Of a stretch of 64,000 bases of DNA, positions 44,270 through 52,160 are shown piece by piece. Both the position numbers and the translations under genes were made by a program. A model generated the notes under the pieces. That model saw only the letters and a list, made by a program, of their open reading frames with translations. It was not told the DNA's origin and did not search any database. Origin of the DNA: Paenibacillus ehimensis NBRC 15659 (lineage in GTDB: Bacteria > Bacillota > Bacilli > Paenibacillales > NBRC-103111); contig NZ_BILX01000005.1 in the NCBI RefSeq assembly GCF_004000785.1, positions 1 through 64,000 of the forward strand, read 5' to 3'. Each line of letters begins with the position of its first letter. The first letter of the stretch is position 1.

Positions 44270-45997
44270 ATGGGAAAGGCGCTGCTCGGTTATCAAGGAA
44301 TCAAGCCGGTTCTCGTCCTCATGACCTTGCTGACTCCGGTGCAGAGCGCCGCCATCTTAGGTCAGGCGGCATGGCTGGCGGAGGTCGTCTCCGCCCTGTT
44401 TGCCGGAAAGCCGCTGCAGGAGCTGACAGGCGCCACGCTGCTGTTTCTGCTTGCCTTTCTGGCCCGTCAGGCGACGGGACTCGTCCAGCAGAAGATCGCT
44501 TATCGCTACGCCGAGAAGACGGGCGCGAGCTTGCGCAAGCAACTGATGGAGAGGCTGTTCGAGCTCGGGCCCAGGTTCGCCAAAACGGAAGGCACGGGCA
44601 ATCTGGTCACGCTGGTGCTGGACGGCATCTCGCGGTTCCGCACGTTTCTGGAGCTGACGATTCCCCGCATGCCTTCCGCGGCGGTTACCCCTGCGGTCGT
44701 GCTGGCGTACGTATTCTGGCTCGATGCCGTATCGGGCGTCATCCTGCTCGTGACGATGCCGATTCTCATCGCGTTCATGATCTTGATCGGACTGGCCGCG
44801 CGCAAGCAGATGCAGCAGCAGTGGCAGTCCTACCGGGTATTATCGAATCATTTTGTCGATTCGCTTCGCGGGCTGGAGACGCTGAAGGTGCTCGGCCGCA
44901 GCCGCTCGCACAGCGAGACGATCGGGCGGGTGAGCGACAAATACCGCTCGGCGACGATGCGCACCCTGCGCGTGGCGTTCTTGTCGTCGTTTGCGCTCGA
45001 TTTCTTCACCATGCTGTCCGTCGCCTCGGTCGCTGTCAGCCTGGGGCTGCGGCTGGTGAACGGCGACCTCATGTTGATAACGGGACTTACGGTACTCATC
45101 CTGGCGCCGGAGTATTTCCTCCCCGTCCGCTTGGCGGGGAGCGATTATCATGCCACCTTGAACGGAAAAGAAGCCGGCGAGGCGATCCGGGCCATTCTGG
45201 AGCGGCCCTCCGGGGCTAAAGCCGCGACCGAGCTTCCGGCCTCGTTCGTCTGGAACGGCGACAGCGAGCTGACGCTTTCGCGGGTTCAGGTGCAGCATGA
45301 GCCGGATGGACCGTCATCGCTGCAGAACGTAACCGTCCGAATCCGGGGCTTGCGAAAAATCGGCATCGTCGGCGAAAGCGGCGCGGGGAAATCGACGCTG
45401 ATCGATGTGCTTGGCGGGTTTCTGCATCCGACGTCCGGGAATATCGAGCTTGACGGGTGCAGGGTTAGCTCCATGCACGCGGAAGCCTGGCTTAACCAAA
45501 CGACGTATATCCCGCAGCATCCGTACCTGTTCCACGGCTCCTTGGCGGACAATGTCCGCTTCTACGCCCCGGATGCGCCGCAGGAGGAGGTCGACCGGGC
45601 GATTGCTGCGGCGGGACTTGCCGGGCTCGTCGCCGGCTTGCCCGGCGGGAGCGGGGAAATTGTGGGCAATGGCGGGCGGCCGCTAAGCGGCGGGCAGGAG
45701 CAGCGCGTCGCCCTGGCCCGCGCTTTTCTCAGCCGGCGGCCCGTCATGCTGCTTGATGAGCCGACCGCTCATCTGGACATCGAGACAGAATACGAGCTGA
45801 AAAAGACGATGCTTTCCTTGTTCGAGAATAAGCTGGTGTTTCTGGCGACGCACCGCTTGCACTGGATGCCGGATATGGACTGGATCATCGTCCTGGATCA
45901 AGGACGGGTCGCCGAAACCGGTACGCATGAGGAATTGTTGGCGAACAAAGGAATTTACTACCAACTAGTCGCATCGCAGAGAGAGGGGATATCATGA
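44270..45997 (+). CDS. cydD: ABC exporter subunit CydD for cytochrome bd assembly
   Basis: 575 residues: a six-segment type-IV exporter membrane domain (about 10-300) fused to an ATPase with Walker A GESGAGKST, signature LSGGQEQR and Walker B VMLLDEPTAHLD. With its partner it forms the heterodimer that exports cysteine/glutathione (haem in newer work) needed to build cytochrome bd. Begins one base after the cydB stop and its end overlaps the start of the second subunit by four bases. In Bacillus naming the first ABC gene is called cydC. Confidence 0.92.
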   Translation: MGKALLGYQGIKPVLVLMTLLTPVQSAAILGQAAWLAEVVSALFAGKPLQELTGATLLFLLAFLARQATGLVQQKIAYRYAEKTGASLRKQLMERLFELGPRFAKTEGTGNLVTLVLDGISRFRTFLELTIPRMPSAAVTPAVVLAYVFWLDAVSGVILLVTMPILIAFMILIGLAARKQMQQQWQSYRVLSNHFVDSLRGLETLKVLGRSRSHSETIGRVSDKYRSATMRTLRVAFLSSFALDFFTMLSVASVAVSLGLRLVNGDLMLITGLTVLILAPEYFLPVRLAGSDYHATLNGKEAGEAIRAILERPSGAKAATELPASFVWNGDSELTLSRVQVQHEPDGPSSLQNVTVRIRGLRKIGIVGESGAGKSTLIDVLGGFLHPTSGNIELDGCRVSSMHAEAWLNQTTYIPQHPYLFHGSLADNVRFYAPDAPQEEVDRAIAAAGLAGLVAGLPGGSGEIVGNGGRPLSGGQEQRVALARAFLSRRPVMLLDEPTAHLDIETEYELKKTMLSLFENKLVFLATHRLHWMPDMDWIIVLDQGRVAETGTHEELLANKGIYYQLVASQREGIS

Positions 45998-47793
45998 AGC
46001 GGGAAGCTTGGCTGCGCCCGGAGTCGCGGGCATTTTACTGGCGGTTCGCGGCGATTGTGGCCTTAGGGGCGTTAACGGCCGGGTGTGCCGCTTCCTTGAT
46101 GTTCACCTCCGGCTATCTCATTTCCAAGTCGGCGCTGCGCCCGGAAAACATCCTGATGGTCTACGTCCCGATCGTCTTGGTCCGAACCTTCGGAACGAGC
46201 CGGGCGGTCGTGCATTATGTCGAACGCCTCGTCGGACACGATACGATTCTGCGGATGATCTCGCTCCTGCGCGTCCGGCTGTACCGGCTCCTCGAGCCGC
46301 AGGCGCTGTTCATCCGCTCCCGCTTCCGCACGGGCGACATGCTCGGCGTGCTGGCCGACGATATCGAGCATCTGCAAAACGTTTATCTGCGCATCGTGTT
46401 TCCGGGCGCGGCCGCTTTCGTCGTATTCGTGTTGTCGGTGGCGGCGCTGGGCTGCTTTGACGGAAGGTTTGCGCTGCTGACGGCCGTTTACTTGTTGATC
46501 CTCGGCCTCTTGCTGCCCGCCGCTTCCTTAGCGGTCACGCGGAAGAACCATACGCTGCTCAAGCGGCAGCGCGGCGGGCTGTACCGGAAGCTGACCGATG
46601 CGGTGCTCGGGATGAACGATTGGGTCGTCAGCGGGAGAGCGGCAGGCTTTATTGAAAGCTACGAAGCCGATGAAGCGGAAATGGCGGGACTGGAACGGCG
46701 AACGAGCGATTGGACCCGACGCAGAAACGCGATCGCCCAAGGGGTGGTCGGGCTCATGGTCGTCTCCATGATCTATTGGGCGGGCCAGCAAGCGGCCGAC
46801 CAACGGATCGCCGCGACCTTGATCGCCGCTTTCGTGCTCGTCGTGTTCCCCGTGGCGGATGTGTTTCTGCCCCTTTCGGAGGCCGTGGAGAAGCTGCCGC
46901 AGTACCGGGAGTCGCTGAACCGGTTGTCCGGGATCGGCGGGCGGGCCGGCTCGGGCGGGGGAGCCCAAGGCAGCAGCGGCGGAGAGACCCTGCCGAGACA
47001 GTCCGGCAGCGTTCCTGCGCCTGTGCGGAATGAGGCCGGGGCGGTCTGGGCGACGGCGCATATTCAAGTCGATGGCGCCTCCTATCAGTATGAGCCCGGA
47101 AACCGCTGGGAGACCGATCGCGTATCCATAGATCTTCCGCAGGGGAAGAAGATTGCGGTCATCGGCCGCAGCGGCGCGGGCAAATCGACCTTGTTGAAGC
47201 TCATTCAAGGAGCGCTCGTCCCTACGCAAGGCCAAGTGGCCATTAACGGCATACCGGCACATTCGCTTGGCGACAGCATCTCCGGCGTCATCTCGGTCTT
47301 GAACCAGAGTCCGCACCTGTTCGATACCTCGGTCGCCAACAATATCCGGCTCGGGAAGCCCGAAGCCTCGGATGAGGACATCCGCCTCGCCGCCAAGCTC
47401 GTCAAGCTGGACGCCTTGATCGAATCGCTGCCTGCAGGCTATCGGACGCCCATGCACGAAACGGGACAGCGCTTCTCAGGCGGCGAGCGGCAGCGGATCG
47501 CACTTGCGCGCATCCTGCTGCAGGACACCCCCGTCGTGCTGCTGGACGAGCCGACGGTGGGACTCGATCCCCGGACCGAACGGGACCTGCTTGCCACGAT
47601 TTTCGATACGCTGCGGGACAAGTCCTTGATATGGGTTACGCACCATCTGGTCGGGGCCGAACAGATGGACGAAATGATATTTATGGAAAACGGCCGCATC
47701 GAAATGAGAGGCTCGCACGCCGAGCTCCTGGAACGCTATCCGCGCTATCGGAATTTGTATCGTCTGGATCGGCCGGGCGAGCCGGTTCTATAA
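45994..47793 (+). CDS. cydC: ABC exporter subunit CydC for cytochrome bd assembly
   Basis: 599 residues with the same exporter layout; membrane domain opening ESRAFYWRFAAIVALGALTAGCAASLMFTSGYLISKSALRP (typical CydC, seen in parts), Walker A GRSGAGKST, signature FSGGERQR, Walker B VVLLDEPTVGLD. A Gly/Ser-rich insert at about 305-345 joins the two domains. ATGA overlap with the previous gene. Last gene of the operon, followed by a terminator. Confidence 0.92.
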   Translation: MKREAWLRPESRAFYWRFAAIVALGALTAGCAASLMFTSGYLISKSALRPENILMVYVPIVLVRTFGTSRAVVHYVERLVGHDTILRMISLLRVRLYRLLEPQALFIRSRFRTGDMLGVLADDIEHLQNVYLRIVFPGAAAFVVFVLSVAALGCFDGRFALLTAVYLLILGLLLPAASLAVTRKNHTLLKRQRGGLYRKLTDAVLGMNDWVVSGRAAGFIESYEADEAEMAGLERRTSDWTRRRNAIAQGVVGLMVVSMIYWAGQQAADQRIAATLIAAFVLVVFPVADVFLPLSEAVEKLPQYRESLNRLSGIGGRAGSGGGAQGSSGGETLPRQSGSVPAPVRNEAGAVWATAHIQVDGASYQYEPGNRWETDRVSIDLPQGKKIAVIGRSGAGKSTLLKLIQGALVPTQGQVAINGIPAHSLGDSISGVISVLNQSPHLFDTSVANNIRLGKPEASDEDIRLAAKLVKLDALIESLPAGYRTPMHETGQRFSGGERQRIALARILLQDTPVVLLDEPTVGLDPRTERDLLATIFDTLRDKSLIWVTHHLVGAEQMDEMIFMENGRIEMRGSHAELLERYPRYRNLYRLDRPGEPVL

Positions 47794-47823
47794 ATTTCAG
47801 CCCGCCTTAAAGAGCGGTGAGCC

Positions 47824-47856
47824 GCTGCTGCTGACAGCCATTGTCAGTAGCTTTTT
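47824..47856 (+). terminator. Rho-independent terminator of cydABDC
   Basis: GCTGCTGACA-gccat-TGTCAGTAGC followed by TTTTT, 31 bases after the cydC stop. Confidence 0.85.
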
Positions 47857-47918
47857 GCATGCTGGTTGCTAGCCATTGGGCAGAAGCTCAAGCGCTGAAA
47901 CGATGAGTTGAATGCAAA

Positions 47919-47947
47919 CAAGGACCACCTAAAAAAGGTCGTCCTTG
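47919..47947. terminator. Second hairpin between convergent genes
   Basis: CAAGGACCACCT / AGGTCGTCCTTG with one mismatch and five A as loop. It could be a backup terminator for cydABDC or the terminator of the convergent YdjO-like gene; the T-tracts are short. Confidence 0.6.
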
Positions 47948-48034
47948 TTCTTAAAATAATGGGAAAGGGAACCGTGACCGTTCAGATCTCCAGCAATTGA
48001 GGAACGCTGGCATGCATGGACATGCGGGTACGGG

Positions 48035-48265
48035 CTACGAGATTTGGATGCCTTTCTTGAGCGACTTCGGGTCGCCATTCGGATTGACCAGCAAGGGCAG
48101 CATCTTCACACTGCGAACCATCGGGGAATGGCACTGCCGGCATACCGGCACATCCTCGAACGCAAAGTTGTCCCGCATCCAGCCCTTGCATCCTTCCTTG
48201 CTGCAAGACCAGATCGTCGTGTTTTCCTCAGGGATATCCTCTAACGATTTCTTTTGAAAGTACAC
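48035..48265 (-). CDS. YdjO-like cold-inducible zinc-ribbon protein
   Basis: 76 residues from a GTG at 48265 with GGAGGGG upstream. The core TTIWSCSKEGCKGWMRDNFA and VPVCRQCHSPMVRSVKMLP has a CxxxxC pair and a CxxC pair, a small zinc ribbon, and matches the YdjO family of Bacillus. Function unknown; YdjO is reported as cold-inducible. It is placed directly downstream of a cold shock gene on the same strand but separated from it by a strong terminator. Confidence 0.85.
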   Translation of the reverse strand: MYFQKKSLEDIPEENTTIWSCSKEGCKGWMRDNFAFEDVPVCRQCHSPMVRSVKMLPLLVNPNGDPKSLKKGIQIS

Positions 48266-48301
48266 AGTTAACCCCTCCCTTGAATTAATAACCCTTGATC
48301 C

Positions 48302-48338
48302 TAAAAAAACTGCCCTCAACACAAGTTAAGGGCAGTTT
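48302..48338 (-). terminator. Rho-independent terminator of the cold shock gene
   Basis: On the minus strand AAACTGCCCTTAAC / GTTGAGGGCAGT followed by a run of seven T, directly after the csp stop. Confidence 0.9.
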
Positions 48339-48351
48339 GCTTGGGCTTACA

Positions 48352-48552
48352 TTACAGCTTTACAACATTTTCGGCTTGCGGTCCGCGGTTGCCTTGTACC
48401 ACATTGAATTGGACACGCTGGCCTTCATCCAACGATTTGAAGCCGTCGCCTGTGATCGCGCTGAAATGCACGAATACGTCGCTGCCGCCTTCCACTTCAA
48501 TAAATCCAAAACCCTTGTCAGCATTAAACCATTTTACTGTACCTGTTTGCAT
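48352..48552 (-). CDS. Cold shock protein, CspA/CspB family
   Basis: 66 residues, a single OB-fold cold shock domain with both RNA-binding motifs, KGFGFIEV (RNP1) and DVFVHFSAI (RNP2), in [20 protein letters not shown]. Acts as an RNA chaperone that keeps mRNA unfolded at low temperature. Start ATG with GGAGGTCATACG upstream. The 5' leader holds a long hairpin with a U-tract, suggesting leader control. Confidence 0.96.
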   Translation of the reverse strand: MQTGTVKWFNADKGFGFIEVEGGSDVFVHFSAITGDGFKSLDEGQRVQFNVVQGNRGPQAENVVKL

Positions 48553-48604
48553 CGTATGACCTCCAAAATTTGATTTAACATGTCCTTTTTTATCCTTCGA
48601 CGAA

Positions 48605-48670
48605 ATAAAAAATTCACACATTGAAAAAGGCTCCATCACACAAATGATAACCCTTTTCAATATGTGAATT
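48605..48670 (-). promoter_or_regulatory. Terminator-like hairpin in the csp leader
   Basis: On the minus strand AATTCACATATTGAAAAGGG, a 20-base loop, and CCTTTTTCAATGTGTGAATT form a stem of almost 20 bp followed by TTTTATTT, 58 bases before the csp start. Pointing into csp, it looks like an attenuator or thermosensitive leader, or it insulates csp from upstream transcripts. Confidence 0.6.
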
Positions 48671-48813
48671 CACAGGTCAAATATATGATTAACCTAAGCT
48701 TACCATAATTAGATCCAAAAGACAAGTTTGTTACCGTTCCATGCTTCCGGGCGGCATCTTTTAACCTCGGCAAGGTAAATTTGAATAAGGGCGAAGTTTT
48801 ACGGTTTCTTAAC

Positions 48814-48842
48814 TTGACCCTGCACCGGATTGCCCTTATAGT
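48814..48842 (+). promoter_or_regulatory. Sigma-A promoter of the SorC-type regulator gene
   Basis: TTGACC and TATAGT separated by 17 bases; the -10 box ends 44 bases before the start codon. Confidence 0.8.
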
Positions 48843-48886
48843 AACTACAAATGTATGCCTTGAGAACAAATGTTAGGCGGTCGTTC

Positions 48887-49837
48887 ATGTTAAATTCCGA
48901 GGAAAAAAAGCTGATCGTGAAAATCGCGAAGCTGTATTATTTCGAAGCCTGGACGCAGGAAAAAATTGCGGCGAAATTCGGCATTTCACGGCCCGCCGTC
49001 TCCAAGCTGCTCCAGAAGGGGCGCGACGAAGGAGTCGTGGAAATCCTTATTCATGACGATACGCTGGAAACCAGCGATCTGGAGAAGGAAATCGAAGCGG
49101 CCTTCGATCTCAAGCAAGCGATCGTTGTGCCTGCCCGCGACTTGAAGCAGGAGCTGGTGTACAACACGGTCGGCAAAGCGGCGGCCGGTTTCGTACTCAA
49201 GGCGATGAAGCAGGCCGGGCGCATCGGCGTATCGTGGGGAACGACGCTGTACCACGTCGTGAAAGAGTTTCCTTTTGAAAAGAAAGAGAACCTCAAGATC
49301 GTCCCGCTTGTCGGCGGGATGGGCAACGACAAGACCGAAATTCACTCCAACCAGATCGCGTACGAGCTGTCCAAGAAACTGGGCGTAAAATGCGAATCGC
49401 TCTATGCGCCTGCGGTGGTGGAAACCGAAGAGCTGCGGGATAAGATCGTCGGGCTTCCGAACATCTCTTCCGTATTGGAGGAAGGCAAGCAAATCGATCT
49501 GGCCCTGGTCGGCATCGGGAATCCGTTTGCTATGTCGACCATGGAGGAGATCGGCTACTTGAACCAAGAGGTGCTGGAGCAATTGAAGGCCCTGAACGCG
49601 GTGGCCGATATCAATTCCCGCTTTATCGATCGAGATGGAGCCCTTTGCAACCATCCCATCAATAATAAAGTGATCGGCATGGAGCTGGAGCATCTGAAAG
49701 CCGTGAAGCTGGTTATCGCCGTCGCGGTCGGACTGCACAAGGTGGATAGCATCCTTGCAGCGCTGAAAGGCAGGTACGTGCATGTGCTGATCACCGACGA
49801 GCCGACCGCGTCCAGCCTCGCCGCGAAGTTAAAATAG
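48887..49837 (+). CDS. SorC/DeoR-type sugar-binding transcriptional regulator
   Basis: 316 residues. N-terminal HTH (KLYYFEAWTQEKIAAKFGISRPAVSKLLQKG) and a SorC-type effector domain (about 55-315) with GRIGVSWGTTLYHVVKEF, IVPLVGGMG and the closing GRYVHVLITDEPTASSLA. Family members bind sugar phosphates and repress or activate catabolic operons. No catabolic operon is adjacent; only the small zinc protein gene follows after 43 bases. The start was set at 48887 by domain start. Own promoter upstream. Confidence 0.9.
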   Translation: MLNSEEKKLIVKIAKLYYFEAWTQEKIAAKFGISRPAVSKLLQKGRDEGVVEILIHDDTLETSDLEKEIEAAFDLKQAIVVPARDLKQELVYNTVGKAAAGFVLKAMKQAGRIGVSWGTTLYHVVKEFPFEKKENLKIVPLVGGMGNDKTEIHSNQIAYELSKKLGVKCESLYAPAVVETEELRDKIVGLPNISSVLEEGKQIDLALVGIGNPFAMSTMEEIGYLNQEVLEQLKALNAVADINSRFIDRDGALCNHPINNKVIGMELEHLKAVKLVIAVAVGLHKVDSILAALKGRYVHVLITDEPTASSLAAKLK

Positions 49838-49880
49838 AACCATGATCGCAGCCGAACGAACCGGCAATGGAGGGAGCCTC

Positions 49881-50219
49881 ATGAAAGAAACCCGGCTGGA
49901 AACTTTTCTGTACTGTAACGATTGCAAGCAAGAGCAGGATCATGTGATCAGCTACCTGAATAAACGGATCTCCGAGATTGAGTGTCAGGTGTGCCAGCGA
50001 CGGCTTTCCATGCAGATCGATCTTTCGCACGAGCTGTACGATGAGCTGTTTACCAGAATCCGTACCAAGCCCGCCAGAATGACCGAAGAGTACAGGCGTC
50101 ATGTCAGCCAGTTTCTGCTTACGCTTCCGGCAAGGGTCGCCAGCAAGCCTTACCGGGTGTACCGGGAATGGAAGGAAATTCGCGGCTTTTTCCATAAGTA
50201 TCGGGCAAGAAAAGGCTGA
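49881..50219 (+). CDS. Small zinc-ribbon protein of the bh-protein type
   Basis: 112 residues. CNDC near residue 12 and CQVC near residue 37 form a probable zinc ribbon; a basic helical tail (VASKPYRVYREWKEIRGFFHKYRARKG) follows. This layout agrees with the uncharacterised bh protein annotated in many Bacillales. The ATG at 49881 has GGAGGGAG upstream. It sits behind the SorC-type regulator and in front of a terminator. Confidence 0.75.
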   Translation: MKETRLETFLYCNDCKQEQDHVISYLNKRISEIECQVCQRRLSMQIDLSHELYDELFTRIRTKPARMTEEYRRHVSQFLLTLPARVASKPYRVYREWKEIRGFFHKYRARKG

Positions 50220-50256
50220 GTGCGGCCGCCAGGCTATTCCCCTATCCGCACAAAGA

Positions 50257-50298
50257 AAGAACCTTCAACCCGCGAAAGCGGATTGAAGGTTCTTCTAT
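50257..50298. terminator. Bidirectional Rho-independent terminator
   Basis: GAACCTTCAACCCGC-gaaa-GCGGATTGAAGGTTC, then TTCTATTAT on the right and an A-rich run on the left. It serves the bh-type gene (plus) and the HAD gene (minus). Confidence 0.9.
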
Positions 50299-50306
50299 TA
50301 TACCGC

Positions 50307-51086
50307 CTACAACAAGCCCACAAGCTCCAGCCCATACGCAATGCCGTCACGACCGACATCTTTTGTAATATAACGCGCCACTTTTTTCACGGACTCCGGC
50401 GAGTTCCCCATCGCCACGCTGTGGCCGACATACTGGAGCATCTCCAGATCATTCAGGTTGTCGCCGAAAGCATACACCTGCTCCCGCCGAAAGCCGAGCT
50501 TGGCGATGAACCGCTCGATGCCCTGCGCTTTGGAGCCGCCGAAAGGAAGCACATCCGCGGACAGCCGGTGCCAACGGACAAAGTCCAGCTCCCGGAACCG
50601 CTCGATGTAGCCGGATTCGTCCTGCCCGGTGCAGAACAGCATCGTTTGGTAAATGTCCCGGTCTGCGTAAAAATGCGGATCGTATTCGGGATGCGGGTAC
50701 TGCAGCGTTCCGATGCTTTCCTCGATGTAAGGGTGATGCCTGCTGCTGCTTCGCATCCCTTCGTCGTCCAAATAAACGAGCGGATGACCGCGGTGCAGCG
50801 CATATTCCGATAACGAACGGATGACCTCCGTCGGAATCGGGTTCGTATAAATCAGCTTGCCGTGCAGCATCACATATTGGCCGTTGAAGCCGACGAAGGA
50901 ATCGATGCCGAGCTCGCGGCGCAAAGGCTCCAGCATGAACGGAGAGCGGCCTGTCGCAAAAGCGATCTCATGCCCCGCCTCCTTCAGCGCAAGGATGGCT
51001 TCCTTCGCGGAAGCGGGCAGCCGCTTGTCATGATCCAGCAACGTCCCGTCGATATCAAAAAAAACCATGCTTCGCGTTCGGGTCAC
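50307..51086 (-). CDS. Cof-type HAD superfamily phosphatase
   Basis: 259 residues. Motif I VFFDIDGTLLDHD (nucleophile Asp about 10), motif II ATGRSPF, a cap domain of the Cof (C2B) type, and motif III/IV KAQGIERFIAKLGF...VYAFGDNLNDLEML...HSVAMGNS. Typical substrates are sugar phosphates or flavin mononucleotide. GTG start with GAGGTG upstream. It lies 27 bases after the ABC ATPase gene on the same strand, so it may be the last gene of that operon. Confidence 0.9.
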   Translation of the reverse strand: MTRTRSMVFFDIDGTLLDHDKRLPASAKEAILALKEAGHEIAFATGRSPFMLEPLRRELGIDSFVGFNGQYVMLHGKLIYTNPIPTEVIRSLSEYALHRGHPLVYLDDEGMRSSSRHHPYIEESIGTLQYPHPEYDPHFYADRDIYQTMLFCTGQDESGYIERFRELDFVRWHRLSADVLPFGGSKAQGIERFIAKLGFRREQVYAFGDNLNDLEMLQYVGHSVAMGNSPESVKKVARYITKDVGRDGIAYGLELVGLL

Positions 51087-51113
51087 ATCAACACCTCGGT
51101 GTGTAGTAAGATT

Positions 51114-52160
51114 CTATAGCTGTTCTTCAGCCGGTAAATGAAGAGAGACCTTATCGTGCAGTTGAAATGGCAGCGGCGAGCTGATTTCCCATTGACCGTC
51201 CTCGGACCGGACATGGTAATGGAATTCTTTTCCCTGAAACTGCACGTTCGTCACTTCACCCGAAATTCCGGCTTGCTCCGGAGAACCGAGCTTGAACTGA
51301 TCGGGGCGGACCGGGTACATGCCGCTCGACTTGAAATAATCGGCGACGCGGGCGCCCTGCCACTGCACGGTACCGTCCGAGCCGATCGGCACAAAGCTGT
51401 CGCGGTTCCAGCGTCCGCGGACCAGATTGGCCTTCGATACGAACTTCGCGACAAATTCGGTTTCCGGACGAAGGTAAATGTCCTGCGGCGTCCCGATTTG
51501 CTCGATGCGTCCCTCCTTCATCACGACGATCCGGTCGGCCATGGCGAGCGCTTCGCCCTGATCATGCGTCACGTACACGATGGCCGTTCCGGTCTGGCGG
51601 TGAATCGCTTGAATCTCGCGGCGCATATCCATGCGCAGCATGGCATCCAGGCTGCTGAGCGGCTCGTCCATCAGCAGCAGCGACGGCTCGGCCGCAATCG
51701 CGCGCGCAATCGCCACCCGCTGCTTCTGCCCGCCGGACAGCTCGTGCGGCATGCGGCCTGCGTGCTGCGCCAAGCCGACCATCTGGAGCACGCCCGCAAT
51801 CCGCTCCTGCTCCCTCTCGCGGATATGCGACGGCGTTTCTTTATGATGGCGGATCGGAAACCGGATGTGCTCCGTTACATTCATATGCGGCCAAAGGGCA
51901 AAAGCCTGAAACACCATACCGATTCTCCGCTTCTCCGGCGGCAGGCTGAAGCCCGGCTTCGCGACCGTCGTCCGGTTCATGCGGATTTCCCCGGCAGTCG
52001 GCTGCTCGAAGCCCCCGAGCATGCGCAGCAGCGTCGTTTTGCCGCAGCCGGAAGGACCGAGAATGGCGACGAACTCGCCCTTCTCGATCGTTAAATTCAA
52101 AGGCTTCAGCGCCTGAAAGGCTCCGAACGTTTTGCTGACTTCCATTAATTGAATGCTCAT
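51114..52160 (-). CDS. ABC importer ATPase, ferric-iron/putrescine-type with TOBE domain
   Basis: 348 residues. Walker A GPSGCGKTT, Q-loop MVFQAFALWPHMNVTEHI, signature LSGGQKQR, Walker B LLLMDEPLSSLD and H-loop VTHDQGEA, then a C-terminal TOBE-like domain (about 240-345). FbpC/PotA class. The start at 52160 overlaps the permease stop by four bases; the open frame to the right is antisense to nothing real and out of family. Together with the fused permease and the lipoprotein it forms a complete importer. Confidence 0.92.
   Translation of the reverse strand: MSIQLMEVSKTFGAFQALKPLNLTIEKGEFVAILGPSGCGKTTLLRMLGGFEQPTAGEIRMNRTTVAKPGFSLPPEKRRIGMVFQAFALWPHMNVTEHIRFPIRHHKETPSHIREREQERIAGVLQMVGLAQHAGRMPHELSGGQKQRVAIARAIAAEPSLLLMDEPLSSLDAMLRMDMRREIQAIHRQTGTAIVYVTHDQGEALAMADRIVVMKEGRIEQIGTPQDIYLRPETEFVAKFVSKANLVRGRWNRDSFVPIGSDGTVQWQGARVADYFKSSGMYPVRPDQFKLGSPEQAGISGEVTNVQFQGKEFHYHVRSEDGQWEISSPLPFQLHDKVSLHLPAEEQL

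Larger units (their letters stand above)
48553..48886. other. Intergenic region between csp and the SorC-type gene
   Basis: About 330 AT-rich bases between divergent genes. The left part is the csp leader with a long hairpin, and the right end has a good plus-strand promoter; both are listed. A perfect palindrome TGTGAATTCACA lies at 48663-48674 at the base of the hairpin. No other gene is supported here. Confidence 0.6.

Noticed and set aside
48657-48869. 70-codon minus-strand frame upstream of csp
   Set aside because: No ribosome site, no family features, and it overlaps the csp leader hairpin and the plus-strand promoter.
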